Positions 1 through 6,635 are shown, counted from the stretch's first letter. The stretch: 8,403 nucleotides of DNA from CAVRTJ01 sp046704825 (GCA_046704825.1 JBJKRE010000161.1:1-8403), one strand, 5' to 3'. Numbers and translations: made by a program. Notes: generated from the sequence alone by a model not told the origin.

Positions 1-337
1 GGCTCAGCGGGCCCTTCTCCCGCAGGAGGGCGAAGAGCGCGATGTCGAGGGGGAGCAGAACGCCGGCCGCCGCGAAGGGTGCCGCACCGCCGGGCCATCC
101 GTGTGCCGCCCCGAGAGGCGTCACGGCCCAGAAGGCAACCGCCATCGCCGCCAGCGCGGCCACGGCGCGGCCCTGCCCGAAGCGGAGCCCCAGCAGGATG
201 CCCGCACCGATCGGCACGAGCCCGTACCAGGGCAGCAGAACCGAAGACAGCCGTTCCGGAACACCGAAGAATGAAACGGCGACGGCGGCCAGCACGATGG
301 CGCCGCCGGGAAGAACGAAGGACCGGACCCGTCTCAT
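1..337 (-). CDS. N-terminal part of a multi-pass membrane protein, possibly a GGDEF diguanylate cyclase (5' end; runs off left edge)
   Basis: An open minus-strand frame starts at the ATG at 337-335 and is still open at base 1, giving 112 residues without a stop. A purine-rich GGGAGAGAGAGG lies just upstream of the ATG as a ribosome binding site. The translation starts MRRVRSFVLPGG and has about four hydrophobic stretches: IVLAAVAVSFF, VLLPWYGLVPIGAGILLGL, AVAALAAMAVAFWAV, and a last one ending PLDIALFALLREKGPLS. Helix pairs followed by a P-L-[ND]-x-A-L-x-A-L-L-x-E-[KR]-G segment recall the N-terminal membrane region of some diguanylate cyclases with a C-terminal GGDEF domain. This resemblance is from memory, and the catalytic part is outside the window. 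It is transcribed away from the TRAP operon, so the 338-564 gap must hold promoters for both directions. The frame is clear; the function is a guess. Confidence 0.6.
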   Translation of the reverse strand, partial: MRRVRSFVLPGGAIVLAAVAVSFFGVPERLSSVLLPWYGLVPIGAGILLGLRFGQGRAVAALAAMAVAFWAVTPLGAAHGWPGGAAPFAAAGVLLPLDIALFALLREKGPLS

Positions 338-461
338 GCCGCCTCTCTCTCCCTTCCACAGGAACTCCCTGAACCGGGAGGCCGGCCTGCGCCGAAGACC
401 ATCCAGAGCCGAACACCTGTCACGCTCTTCATTCTAACCCGCCTTCTCAGTCCGCGCCGCC

Positions 462-491
462 TTGAAAACGGGACTCCAGACGGCTTATGTT
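462..491 (+). promoter_or_regulatory. Candidate sigma70-type promoter of the TRAP operon
   Basis: TTGAAA at 462-467 (5 of 6 to TTGACA) is followed after 18 bases by TATGTT at 486-491 (4 of 6 to TATAAT). Transcription would begin near 498, leaving an untranslated leader of about 67 bases before the tatT ATG at 565. The -10 covers the in-frame ATG at 487, which argues against that ATG being the real start. No other pair this good was seen in the gap between the two divergent genes. The call rests on consensus matching only. Confidence 0.35.
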
Positions 492-539
492 TCCACCGAA
501 CGATCCTCGTCCATCGACCAGGCGCACCGTACAGCTGCA

Positions 540-563
540 GAGACCGGCTCTGGAGGGGGTCTC
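540..563 (+). promoter_or_regulatory. Inverted repeat enclosing the ribosome binding site of tatT
   Basis: GAGACC at 540-545 is the exact reverse complement of GGTCTC at 558-563. The 12-base loop (546-557) contains the Shine-Dalgarno sequence GGAGGG (552-557), and the ATG at 565 follows one base after the stem. The ribosome binding site would be displayed in, or modulated by, a small hairpin in the leader. A six-base stem can arise by chance, so a regulatory role is speculative. The good GGAGGG at correct spacing supports 565 as the start. Confidence 0.3.
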
Positions 564-564
564 G

Positions 565-1551
565 ATGTCAGGCGGGGCGGATAAGAGGAGGGTGTTGCGT
601 CCCCCGAATTCGCGCGCGCAGAAACGCGCGGCGCGGGGACGGCTGTGCGCGCGGTCGGCGGCCGCTCTGGCGGCCCTGCTCGGCCTCCTGCTGGCCTGTT
701 CGCCGCGCCGGATGGCCGTGAAGACGCTGGCGGACACCCTGGCCTCCGCCGGGGCGTCCGTCCAGTCGGACGACGACCCGGAACTGATCCGGGACGCGGC
801 CCCCTTCAACCTCAAGCTCATGGAGAGCGTGCTGGACGAGGCGCCCCGGCACCGGGGACTCCTCCTGGCCGCCTGCAGGGGATTTACCCAGTACGCCTAC
901 GCCTTCGTCCAGCAGGACGCCGACGAGCGGGAGGCGACAGACTTGGCCGCCGCAGACGCCCTCCGAACGAGGGCACGGAAGCTCTACTTCAGGGCCAGAG
1001 ACTACGGGCTGCGCGGGCTGGAGGCCGCCCACCCGGGCTTCGCCGGCACCCTCCGGAGGGCCCCTTCCTCGGCGGCGGCCGCGGCCGGTGAGGCGGACGT
1101 GCCGCTCCTCTACTGGACGGCGGCGGCATGGGGGAGCGCCGTAGCTCTCTCGAAGGACGACCCGGACACGGTGGCCGACCTCCCGCTGGTGGAGGCGCTG
1201 ATCGACCGCGCGCTGGAGCTGGACGAGACCTTTGATCACGGGGCCGTTCACGTCTTCCTGATCGCCTACGAGTTCGTCCGGCCGGGAGGGTCGGCCGGCG
1301 CGCCGGCGAGGGCTTCCGCCCACTTCGACCGCGCGGTGGAACTCTCGGGGGGAGACTCGGCGGCCCCCTTCGTGGCGGTGGCGGAAGCCGGCGCGGTCCG
1401 CAGGCAGGACAGGGCCCTCTTCGAGTCGCTTCTTCGGCGGGCCCTCGCCATCGACCCCGACCGTCACCCCGAATGCAGGCTGGCCAACCTCGTGGCCCAG
1501 CGCAGGGCCCGGTGGCTGCTTTCCAGGACCGGCGAACTCTTTGTGGAGTGA
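565..1551 (+). CDS. tatT: TatT-family lipoprotein, TRAP transporter accessory component
   Basis: This 328-residue protein matches the TRAP transporter TatT family, cryptic TPR-like helical proteins that pair with a DctP-type binding protein and were characterised structurally in Treponema pallidum. A basic N-terminus and hydrophobic stretch AALAALLGLLLAC end in a lipobox with Cys45, so the mature protein is predicted to be a lipoprotein. Recognisable blocks are SDDDPELIRDA (68-78), RGLLLAACRGFTQYAYAFVQ (97-116) and the following RARKLYFRARDYGLRGLE. A later stretch, VEALIDRALELDETFDHGA, and paired helices to the C-terminus look like degenerate TPR repeats. The ATG at 565 is chosen because GGAGGG lies five to seven bases upstream; the in-frame ATG at 487 lacks a ribosome binding site and overlaps the likely promoter. 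The signal region is long (44 residues before Cys), so a later GTG or TTG at 592-597 is possible. First gene of the operon; dctP follows after 22 bases. Confidence 0.88.
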   Translation: MSGGADKRRVLRPPNSRAQKRAARGRLCARSAAALAALLGLLLACSPRRMAVKTLADTLASAGASVQSDDDPELIRDAAPFNLKLMESVLDEAPRHRGLLLAACRGFTQYAYAFVQQDADEREATDLAAADALRTRARKLYFRARDYGLRGLEAAHPGFAGTLRRAPSSAAAAAGEADVPLLYWTAAAWGSAVALSKDDPDTVADLPLVEALIDRALELDETFDHGAVHVFLIAYEFVRPGGSAGAPARASAHFDRAVELSGGDSAAPFVAVAEAGAVRRQDRALFESLLRRALAIDPDRHPECRLANLVAQRRARWLLSRTGELFVE

Positions 1552-1573
1552 CCGGTCTCGAGGAGGAGTCTTC

Positions 1574-2620
1574 ATGGCCGTCGAGAAGAGAGGAAGCGGC
1601 GCCTTTGCCCTGTTCATTCTGGCATGCGTGGTCCTGGCCTGGTCCTTCCGCATGCCGGGCGCCGGGGGCAGCGCACGGATCAAGCTGGCAACGCTGGCCC
1701 CCAGGGGATCGTCCTTCCACCGGATCCTGCAGGCCATGGGCGAGCGGTGGCGCGGTGCGCCGGGCGGAGGCGTGAGCCTCACCGTCTACACCGACGGGAC
1801 CATGGGCGGCGAGGCCGACATGGTCCGCAAGATGAGGATAGGGCAGATCCAGGCCGCCATGCTGACGGCCGTGGGCCTCAGGGAGATCGACGATTCGGTG
1901 ACCGCCATACAGTTCATGCCCATGATGTTCCGGTCCCTCGACGAGATCGATTACGTTCGCGAAAAGCTGGCGCCGGAACTCGAGAAACGCATGCTCGACA
2001 AGGGTTTCGTGGTGCTCTTCTGGGGCGACGCCGGCTGGGTGCGCCTCTTCTCCCGGGGGCCGGTCCTCCGTCCCCGCGACCTGAAAGGGATGAAGCTCTG
2101 TGCCCTGGCCGGAGACAGCTACCAGATAGACATCATGAAGGCGGCGGGCTACCAGCCCGTGCCGATCGAGACGAGCGACATCCTGCCGGGACTTCAGACG
2201 GGCCTCGTCAACGCCCTCTTCACCCAGCCCTTCTACGCCCTCTCGACCCAGGCCTACGGCCAGGCGTCCCACATGCTCGAACTGAACTGGGCCCCCCTCG
2301 TGGGCGCAACCGTGGTGACCCGCAAGGCATGGGACGCCCTCCCCGTCGAGACCAGGGCATCCCTGCGGTCCGCCGCGACGGAGGCGGGCGCGGATATCAC
2401 GTCCAGGAGCCGGGCGGAGTCGGACGAATCCGTGGAAGCCATGCGAAAGCGCGGACTGGTGGTGCACCCCGTCCCCCCCGAACTGGATGCCGAATGGCGT
2501 CGGACGGCCGAGTCCTTCTACCCGAAGATCCGCGGGAAGATCGTTCCCTCGGACCTGTTCGACGATGTGCGGGCGATGCTGTCCGAGTACAGGGCCCGCA
2601 AGCCGGCGGGAACGGGATGA
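1574..2620 (+). CDS. dctP: TRAP transporter solute-binding protein, DctP family (TatT-associated type)
   Basis: This is a 348-residue periplasmic binding protein of a tripartite ATP-independent transporter. The N-terminus has KR then a hydrophobic run (about 10-24) that may be a signal peptide; FILAC around Cys18 could serve as a lipobox, but this is uncertain. The mature fold starts at IKLATLAPRGSSFHRILQAM, typical of DctP. Later family blocks are DGTMGGEADMVRKMRIGQIQ, RPRDLKGMKL, DILPGLQTGLVNAL and WAPLVGATVVTRKAWDALP. By comparison with sialic-acid binder SiaP, Arg157 (in WVRLFSR) matches the first substrate arginine, while the position of the second, normally in the G-[LM]-K-[IL]-R motif, is Cys176. 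From memory, TatT-linked relatives also lack this arginine, so the ligand may not be a classic carboxylate. AGGAGG at 1561-1566 stands seven bases before the ATG. Its TGA overlaps the permease start in ATGA, so the two genes are likely translationally coupled. Confidence 0.92.
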   Translation: MAVEKRGSGAFALFILACVVLAWSFRMPGAGGSARIKLATLAPRGSSFHRILQAMGERWRGAPGGGVSLTVYTDGTMGGEADMVRKMRIGQIQAAMLTAVGLREIDDSVTAIQFMPMMFRSLDEIDYVREKLAPELEKRMLDKGFVVLFWGDAGWVRLFSRGPVLRPRDLKGMKLCALAGDSYQIDIMKAAGYQPVPIETSDILPGLQTGLVNALFTQPFYALSTQAYGQASHMLELNWAPLVGATVVTRKAWDALPVETRASLRSAATEAGADITSRSRAESDESVEAMRKRGLVVHPVPPELDAEWRRTAESFYPKIRGKIVPSDLFDDVRAMLSEYRARKPAGTG

Positions 2621-4479
2621 ACGGCGCACCGGCGGTGGAGGGAAAGGGAACACACCCCCTGCGGGGACCGTGGGCGCCCTTCCCGCGCGTCTTTAGCGCC
2701 GCCGAGAACGGGCTGCTCACCCTCGCGCTCGCGCTGATGGCGCTTCTGCCGCTCGCCGAGATTGTGCTGAGGACGGGCTTCGGGATCGGTATCAGCGGCT
2801 CTACGGCCATCGTCCAGCAGCTCACACTCGTCGTCGGCATGGCCGGCGGCGCCGTGGCGGCCCGGGAGAACCGGCTGTTGTCTCTGGCCACCGACGCGCT
2901 CCTTCCGGCGGGATGGCTGAAGGACGGGTCAAGGGTTTTCACCGGGGGGCTCTCCGCGGCGGTCGCCGCTTTTCTGTGCGTCGCGAGCGTGGCCTTCGTC
3001 CGGTCGGAGATACCTTCGGGGAAGGTCCTCGCCTACGGCATACCCTACTGGATCGTCCAACTGGCCCTCCCCGCCGGTTTCGCGTTGATCGGTCTGCGTC
3101 TGGTCCTCCACGCATCCGGCCGGTGGACCGGACGCGGCGCGGCGCTTGCCCTCGCCGCCGCGAGCATCGCCTTCGCCGCCTTCGCACCCCTTCCGGCGGC
3201 CGATCTCCGGCTGCCGCTCCTCGCGGCCCTTCTCGCCGCAACCGCCCTCGGCGCGCCCATCTTCGCCACCCTGGGAGGGGCTGCGCTCATCCTCTTCTGG
3301 GGTGCGGACGTCCCCATCGCAGCGGTTTCCGTCGAACACTACCGGCTGGTGACCAATCCGACTCTGCCCGCCATCCCCCTCTTTACGCTGGCGGGCTACT
3401 TCCTGGCCGAAGGAGGGGCCTCCACGCGCCTTGTCGCCGTCTTCCAGAGCCTCTTCGGCTCCCTCCGAGGCGGCCCCGCCGTGGTCGCGACGCTTGTCTG
3501 CGCATTCTTCACGACCTTCACCGGGGCCTCGGGGGTGACCATCCTGGCCCTCGGCGGCCTTCTGCTGCCCGTCCTCACGGCCGCGCGCTACTCGGAAAGG
3601 GACGCGATGGGACTCCTGACGGGGGCCGGATCGCTCGGCCTCCTGTTTCCGCCCTGCCTTCCGTTGATCCTGTACGCCATCGTCGCAAAGGTTTCCGTCG
3701 ACGAGATCTTCCTGGGCGGAATCGTTCCCGGGATCCTGATGGTAGTGCTTACGGCGTGGTGGGGCGTCCGGCGCATGCCGAAGGGCGGGGCAGGACATCG
3801 CCCGTTCAGGCTCGGGCAAGCCGCGTCGGCCTGCTGGCGGGCGAAGTGGGAACTGCTCCTGCCGGCGGTCGCCCTCGGAGGCCTGCTGGGCGGCATCGCC
3901 ACGCCCGTGGAGGCGTCGGCCCTGACGGCCCTTTATGCATTCGTGGTGGAGGCTTTCGTGTACCGCGACCTCAGCCTCCGGAAGGACGCCGTACGGGTCA
4001 TGACGAACTGCGGTCTGCTGGTGGGCGGCGTTCTGCTGATCCTTGGCGTGGCCCTGGGCCTGACGAACTACCTAGTGGACGCCCAGGTTCCTGCCAGGGC
4101 GGTGGCGTGGGTGACGGCGACAGTCCACTCACCGATTCTGTTCCTGCTTATGCTGAACGTCTTCCTGCTTCTGGTGGGGTGCATGATGGACATCTTCTCG
4201 GCCATCGTGGTGGTGGCGCCGCTCGTCGCGCCCATCGGAGCGGCCTTCGGCATCGACCCCGTGCACCTCGGGATCATATTTCTCGCCAACCTGGAACTGG
4301 GCTACATGACTCCGCCCGTGGGCATGAACCTGTTCCTCGCATCATACCGATTCGACAGGTCCATGCCCGTGATCTACCGGTCCGTACTGCCCGTCCTGCT
4401 GGTCCGGGTCCCCGGCGTGCTCCTGATCACCTACGTGCCCGCCCTCACTACGGGTCTTCCGGCCCTGCTGGGCCGCTGA
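2617..4479 (+). CDS. dctQM: Fused TRAP transporter permease, DctQ-DctM
   Basis: This 620-residue inner-membrane protein carries both permease subunits of a TRAP transporter in one chain. Residues about 25-190 form the small DctQ domain with four or more membrane segments (LLTLALALMALLPLAEIVL, STAIVQQLTLVVGMAGGAVA, AAVAAFLCVASVAFV, YWIVQLALPAGFALIGLRLVL). Residues about 200-620 form DctM, the transport subunit. DctM signatures include TLPAIPLFTLAGYFLAEGG (249-267), FTGASGVTILALGG (301-314), GGIATPVEASALTALYA (425-441) and the run GCMMDIFSAIVVVAPLVAPI (521-540). This is followed by GIDPVHLGIIFLANLELGYM and TPPVGMNLFLASY near the C-terminus. Transport would be driven by a sodium or proton gradient. 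The ATG at 2617 overlaps the dctP stop codon, fitting the usual coupling in TRAP operons. No frameshift or missing domain is visible. The gene ends 21 bases from the convergent gene at 4501. Confidence 0.94.
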   Translation: MNGAPAVEGKGTHPLRGPWAPFPRVFSAAENGLLTLALALMALLPLAEIVLRTGFGIGISGSTAIVQQLTLVVGMAGGAVAARENRLLSLATDALLPAGWLKDGSRVFTGGLSAAVAAFLCVASVAFVRSEIPSGKVLAYGIPYWIVQLALPAGFALIGLRLVLHASGRWTGRGAALALAAASIAFAAFAPLPAADLRLPLLAALLAATALGAPIFATLGGAALILFWGADVPIAAVSVEHYRLVTNPTLPAIPLFTLAGYFLAEGGASTRLVAVFQSLFGSLRGGPAVVATLVCAFFTTFTGASGVTILALGGLLLPVLTAARYSERDAMGLLTGAGSLGLLFPPCLPLILYAIVAKVSVDEIFLGGIVPGILMVVLTAWWGVRRMPKGGAGHRPFRLGQAASACWRAKWELLLPAVALGGLLGGIATPVEASALTALYAFVVEAFVYRDLSLRKDAVRVMTNCGLLVGGVLLILGVALGLTNYLVDAQVPARAVAWVTATVHSPILFLLMLNVFLLLVGCMMDIFSAIVVVAPLVAPIGAAFGIDPVHLGIIFLANLELGYMTPPVGMNLFLASYRFDRSMPVIYRSVLPVLLVRVPGVLLITYVPALTTGLPALLGR

Positions 4480-4500
4480 GTCGGGTGCGCCGACGGGGGA

Positions 4501-5244
4501 TCAGCCCTTGAACGGTTTCGCGGCCTTGTCGGCCGTCCCGCAGACGTGCGCCAGCCGCGCGTCGAGCGCCTGCACGGCCTTGTACATGTCGCTCTTGACG
4601 GTGGTCATCTGGAGAACGACCGCCGGGAAGGACGACTTCTCGCAGGTCGCGGGGATGTTCTGGCGGATCACGTCAAGATGCTGCTTCACGAGGGCTCTGT
4701 ACTGCTTGAAGGTGGCGCCGGCGCGCTGGAGGTAGGTATCGACGGCCGCTAGAGAGCGCTTCCTGATGTCGGCCTCCCGCTTCGACCTGCACGCGGCGTC
4801 GCCCTGCTTGCAGGCATACTTCTTCGCGGCGTCAGTCCGGATGGCCGCGAGTTCGTTATCCAGGCTGGTCGATTCGCTCGCGAAGGCCTCACGCACCTGT
4901 TTGACGCCCCGGGTGAAGTCCGCGTCTTCCTCCTGCCGGTGCATCATCCACTGGGCCATGTCCTGCATGGCGGCCATGTCCTCCCGGCTGGGCATGGGGG
5001 GCGGACCACCCCTCTTCGGGGCGCTCTTCCTGACGTCCGACCGCGCCGCGTCGAGATTCTTGAGTTCGGTCTTGAGTTCGCTCCGGAGTCCCGCGTTGAC
5101 GCAGCCCTTCTGCGCTTCCTGCCAGTTCGCGGGCACCGTGCCCACCTGGCCGAGCAGGGCTTCGGGCGTAGCCGCTCCGGCGGGAACGGCCAACCATGCG
5201 GACACCAGCAGCACCATTACCGCAGCAGTCGCTGTCTTCTTCAC
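4501..5244 (-). CDS. Secreted helix-rich protein of unknown function with five cysteines
   Basis: I do not recognise this 247-residue protein. The start is taken as the GTG at 5244-5242: AGGAGG (5258-5253) stands eight bases upstream and the N-terminus becomes a clean Sec signal peptide, with KK, then a hydrophobic core (TATAAVMVLLVSAWLAV) and an AGA-A cleavage site near residue 24. An in-frame ATG further upstream (5271) would place acidic residues before the signal. The mature part is mostly charged, Ala-rich and predicted helical. A Pro/Met-rich segment lies at about 77-101 (PKRGGPPPMPSREDM, then AAMQDMAQWMMHRQ). Cysteines are at 48, 145, 152, 201 and 235; the pair at 145 and 152 is close in sequence. 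Four may form disulfides in the periplasm, leaving one free. There is no membrane anchor after the signal peptide. It is convergent with the permease gene and has its own candidate promoter, so it is probably not part of the TRAP operon. Confidence 0.8.
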   Translation of the reverse strand: MKKTATAAVMVLLVSAWLAVPAGAATPEALLGQVGTVPANWQEAQKGCVNAGLRSELKTELKNLDAARSDVRKSAPKRGGPPPMPSREDMAAMQDMAQWMMHRQEEDADFTRGVKQVREAFASESTSLDNELAAIRTDAAKKYACKQGDAACRSKREADIRKRSLAAVDTYLQRAGATFKQYRALVKQHLDVIRQNIPATCEKSSFPAVVLQMTTVKSDMYKAVQALDARLAHVCGTADKAAKPFKG

Positions 5245-5280
5245 GCTCGGTTCCTCCTCGTCAAAGTCCATGACATGCTT

Positions 5281-5312
5281 CCATAGCCAGTTTCCAATAA
5301 TGGCTCCTATGG
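5281..5312. repeat. Imperfect inverted repeat in the leader or promoter of the secreted-protein gene
   Basis: CCATA (5281-5285) pairs with TATGG (5308-5312), and GCCA (5286-5289) pairs with TGGC (5301-5304), leaving a three-base bulge (5305-5307) and an 11-base loop. It overlaps the candidate -10 of the minus-strand promoter, so it could be an operator or a leader hairpin. The symmetry is modest and may be chance. Confidence 0.3.
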
Positions 5313-5325
5313 TAACACGGGACAA
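5297..5325 (-). promoter_or_regulatory. Candidate sigma70-type promoter of the secreted-protein gene
   Basis: Read on the minus strand, TTGTCC (5325-5320) is followed after 17 bases by CATTAT (5302-5297). Each hexamer matches the consensus at four of six positions and the spacer is ideal. Transcription would start near 5290, giving a leader of about 45 bases before the GTG at 5244. This suggests the gene is transcribed independently of the upstream gene at 5418-5888. Confidence 0.35.
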
Positions 5326-5376
5326 GGGCGCGAATATGCCTTCCGCGTCGGTCGCCGCCGCAAGACGAGGGGGAGT

Positions 5377-5407
5377 TCCGGCGGGACGCCACAGCGACTC
5401 CGCCGGA
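5377..5407 (-). terminator. Inverted repeat after the cyclic-nucleotide-binding gene, possible weak terminator
   Basis: TCCGGCGG (5377-5384) is the exact reverse complement of CCGCCGGA (5400-5407), with a 15-base loop. It begins 10 bases beyond the stop codon of the minus-strand gene ending at 5418. No T-run follows on the minus strand, so it is not a classic intrinsic terminator. It could stabilise the mRNA end or pause polymerase. Confidence 0.3.
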
Positions 5408-5417
5408 GATCCGGACC

Positions 5418-5888
5418 TCAGTCCTCGCTCAGGATTTCGGTCAGGACCGTTCTCAGGCGGCCCATGGTCTTGAGGTAGCGCCCGAAGTAGGCCTTGGCGA
5501 CCGCCCTCATGACCCCGCGCTCTACCTCGGGATAGTCCTTGAGGACGGCCATTAAGGGCTTTGCCTCGATGGCGAGAATCGACGCCTTTTCAGCGCAGAA
5601 GGCAGATGTCGTGTAGCGTTCGGATCCGAGCAGCGGTGCCACGCCGAACAGGTCCCCCTTGTGAACCGTGCTGATCGGGATGCTGACCTCCCGTTCGCTT
5701 TCGCACAGGCTGAGTCTCACCCTGCCCTCGAGCAGGACGAAGGTGTGGGACGCCGGGTCCTCGCACCGGTAGACCCTCTCTCCCGCTTCCATGGACTTGA
5801 CCGAAGAGAACGAACTGATCCTGGCCACGTCCTCGGACGTCAGCGACTGGAACAGATCATGCCCTTTCAACATCTTTCCGGCGTTCAT
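5418..5888 (-). CDS. Stand-alone cyclic-nucleotide-binding-domain protein, no DNA-binding domain
   Basis: This 156-residue cytoplasmic protein is essentially one cNMP-binding (Crp/PKA-type) beta-barrel with flanking helices. Family features are the N-terminal helix LKGHDLFQSLTSEDVARISSF, MEAGERVYRCEDPASHTFVLLEGRVRL (33-59), HKGDLFGVAPLLGSERYTTSA (76-96) and SILAIEAKPLMAVLKDYPEV (103-122). A basic C-terminal helix (AKAYFGRYLKTMGRLRTVL) follows and the protein stops, so the winged-helix domain of Crp/Fnr regulators is absent. In the phosphate-binding cassette the usual FGE...R pattern is FGV...Y: the conserved Glu is Val83 and the position of the conserved Arg is Tyr92, depending on alignment. 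It may bind another ligand, or none, and act through a protein partner. The ATG at 5888 is chosen for GGAGG six bases upstream; upstream in-frame codons lack one. It is divergent from the thioredoxin gene, with 195 bases between them. Confidence 0.85.
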   Translation of the reverse strand: MNAGKMLKGHDLFQSLTSEDVARISSFSSVKSMEAGERVYRCEDPASHTFVLLEGRVRLSLCESEREVSIPISTVHKGDLFGVAPLLGSERYTTSAFCAEKASILAIEAKPLMAVLKDYPEVERGVMRAVAKAYFGRYLKTMGRLRTVLTEILSED

Positions 5889-5958
5889 CGCACACCTCCC
5901 CACCGAACGGATCACGAAGTCTTCAGACCTTGCTCGAAGCCCTTGTCGGTGTACTGAG

Positions 5959-5987
5959 AATGTGGTGCGAAAGGCGACCGAAATCAA
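5959..5987 (-). promoter_or_regulatory. Weak candidate promoter for the cyclic-nucleotide-binding gene
   Basis: On the minus strand TTGATT (5987-5982, 4 of 6 to consensus) is followed after 17 bases by CACATT (5964-5959, 3 of 6). It is the best pair I found upstream of the ATG at 5888, but the -10 is poor. Confidence 0.2.
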
Positions 5988-6026
5988 TGCACCCTCCGTT
6001 CGGCCGAGGGATGAAATGCGCGGCGG

Positions 6027-6042
6027 GTGTAAACTGTTACAC
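6027..6042. promoter_or_regulatory. 16-bp operator-like dyad upstream of the thioredoxin gene
   Basis: GTGTAAACTGTTACAC has perfect six-base arms (GTGTAA / TTACAC) around a four-base centre. It ends 41 bases before the ATG at 6084, in the divergent gap between the cyclic-nucleotide-binding gene and tlpA. It is AT-rich against a GC-rich background, as transcription-factor sites often are. The form is typical of dimeric repressors such as the TetR type; it is not the TGTGA-N6-TCACA of Crp. The binding factor is unknown. Confidence 0.45.
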
Positions 6043-6083
6043 AGCCATCAGGGATGACGGCACCCCACGAAAGGAGACTCCTC

Positions 6084-6635
6084 ATGCGACTGAAAAACAC
6101 CGCTCTCGTCGTAGCCGCGGCCGCTCTTGTCGTATCGTCCGCCGCGTTCGCCCTCCAGGGCAGGAAGGCCGAACCCGCCGCCGACCGCGCCCCGAAGATG
6201 AGCGCTCCCAAGGTGAGCCCCAAGGCCTCGGGCATCCAGGTCGAAACCCTGGAAGGGAAGAAGGTGAACCTCGCCGAGGTCTTCGACGGCAAGCCCACCA
6301 TGCTGGTGTTCTGGGCTAGCTGGTGTCCCGACTGCCGGCGCGAGACCCCCCGGGTCAAGGAGGCGTATGCCCGCTTCGCGTCCAGGGGCCTCAACCTCGT
6401 GGCCGTGGACGTGGCCAGGAAGGACCCCGTCAAGAACGTGCGCGCCTACATCCGGAAGCACGGCCTCACCTACCCCGTCTACTACGACGCCATGGGGACC
6501 GCGGACAAGGCCTACGACATCAACTGGATCCCGACGGTCCTGCTCATCGACCGTTCGGGCAAGGTGGTGTCCAAGGCCCCGCACGTGGACATGGCGAGGA
6601 TCGAGGCGTTCCTGAAGACGCAGACGAAGGGTTGA
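6084..6635 (+). CDS. TlpA/ResA-like periplasmic thioredoxin
   Basis: This 183-residue thiol-disulfide oxidoreductase is exported by an N-terminal signal (MRLKNTALVV, then a run to AFA at about 21-23), or stays anchored by it. After a Lys/Pro/Ala-rich linker (about 27-48) comes a thioredoxin fold. The active site WASWCPDCRRETP has catalytic Cys81 and Cys84, and the cis-proline loop is NWIPTVLLIDRSGKVV with Pro150. The insert between them (VDVARKDPVKNVRAYIRKHG) is typical of TlpA/ResA/CcmG proteins, which reduce periplasmic disulfides for cytochrome c maturation or thiol homeostasis. No cytochrome c biogenesis gene is nearby, so the partner is unknown. AAGGAG (6071-6076) stands seven bases before the ATG; the in-frame ATG at 6054 lacks a good site and is not used. 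AGGAG and CTCCT (6072-6082) could form a small stem over the ribosome binding site. Confidence 0.92.
   Translation: MRLKNTALVVAAAALVVSSAAFALQGRKAEPAADRAPKMSAPKVSPKASGIQVETLEGKKVNLAEVFDGKPTMLVFWASWCPDCRRETPRVKEAYARFASRGLNLVAVDVARKDPVKNVRAYIRKHGLTYPVYYDAMGTADKAYDINWIPTVLLIDRSGKVVSKAPHVDMARIEAFLKTQTKG

Noticed and set aside
1624..2616. Upstream extension of the dctQM frame to an ATG at 1624
   Set aside because: The extension overlaps dctP out of frame and gives an Arg/Gly-rich sequence; the ATG at 2617, coupled to the dctP stop, starts the recognisable protein.
568..2653. Long open frames on the minus strand (568-1782 and 989-2653) opposite tatT and dctP
   Set aside because: Products are Arg/Pro/Gly-rich with no recognisable family, no ribosome binding site and no signal or domain. 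The plus-strand frames match known families throughout. Such antisense frames are expected in GC-rich DNA.
4480..4494. Small hairpin GTCGG-GTGCG-CCGAC between the convergent dctQM and secreted-protein genes
   Set aside because: Only a five-base stem and no T-run on either strand; not enough to call a terminator.
2913..4511. Open frame of 532 codons on the plus strand in another frame of dctQM
   Set aside because: It overlaps the well-supported permease, encodes a basic low-complexity protein, and begins without a ribosome binding site.
5903..6003. Inverted octamers CCGAACGG (5903-5910) and CCGTTCGG (5996-6003) flanking the divergent promoter region
   Set aside because: Eight-base matches about 85 bases apart are common in GC-rich DNA and nothing else supports a looped operator.
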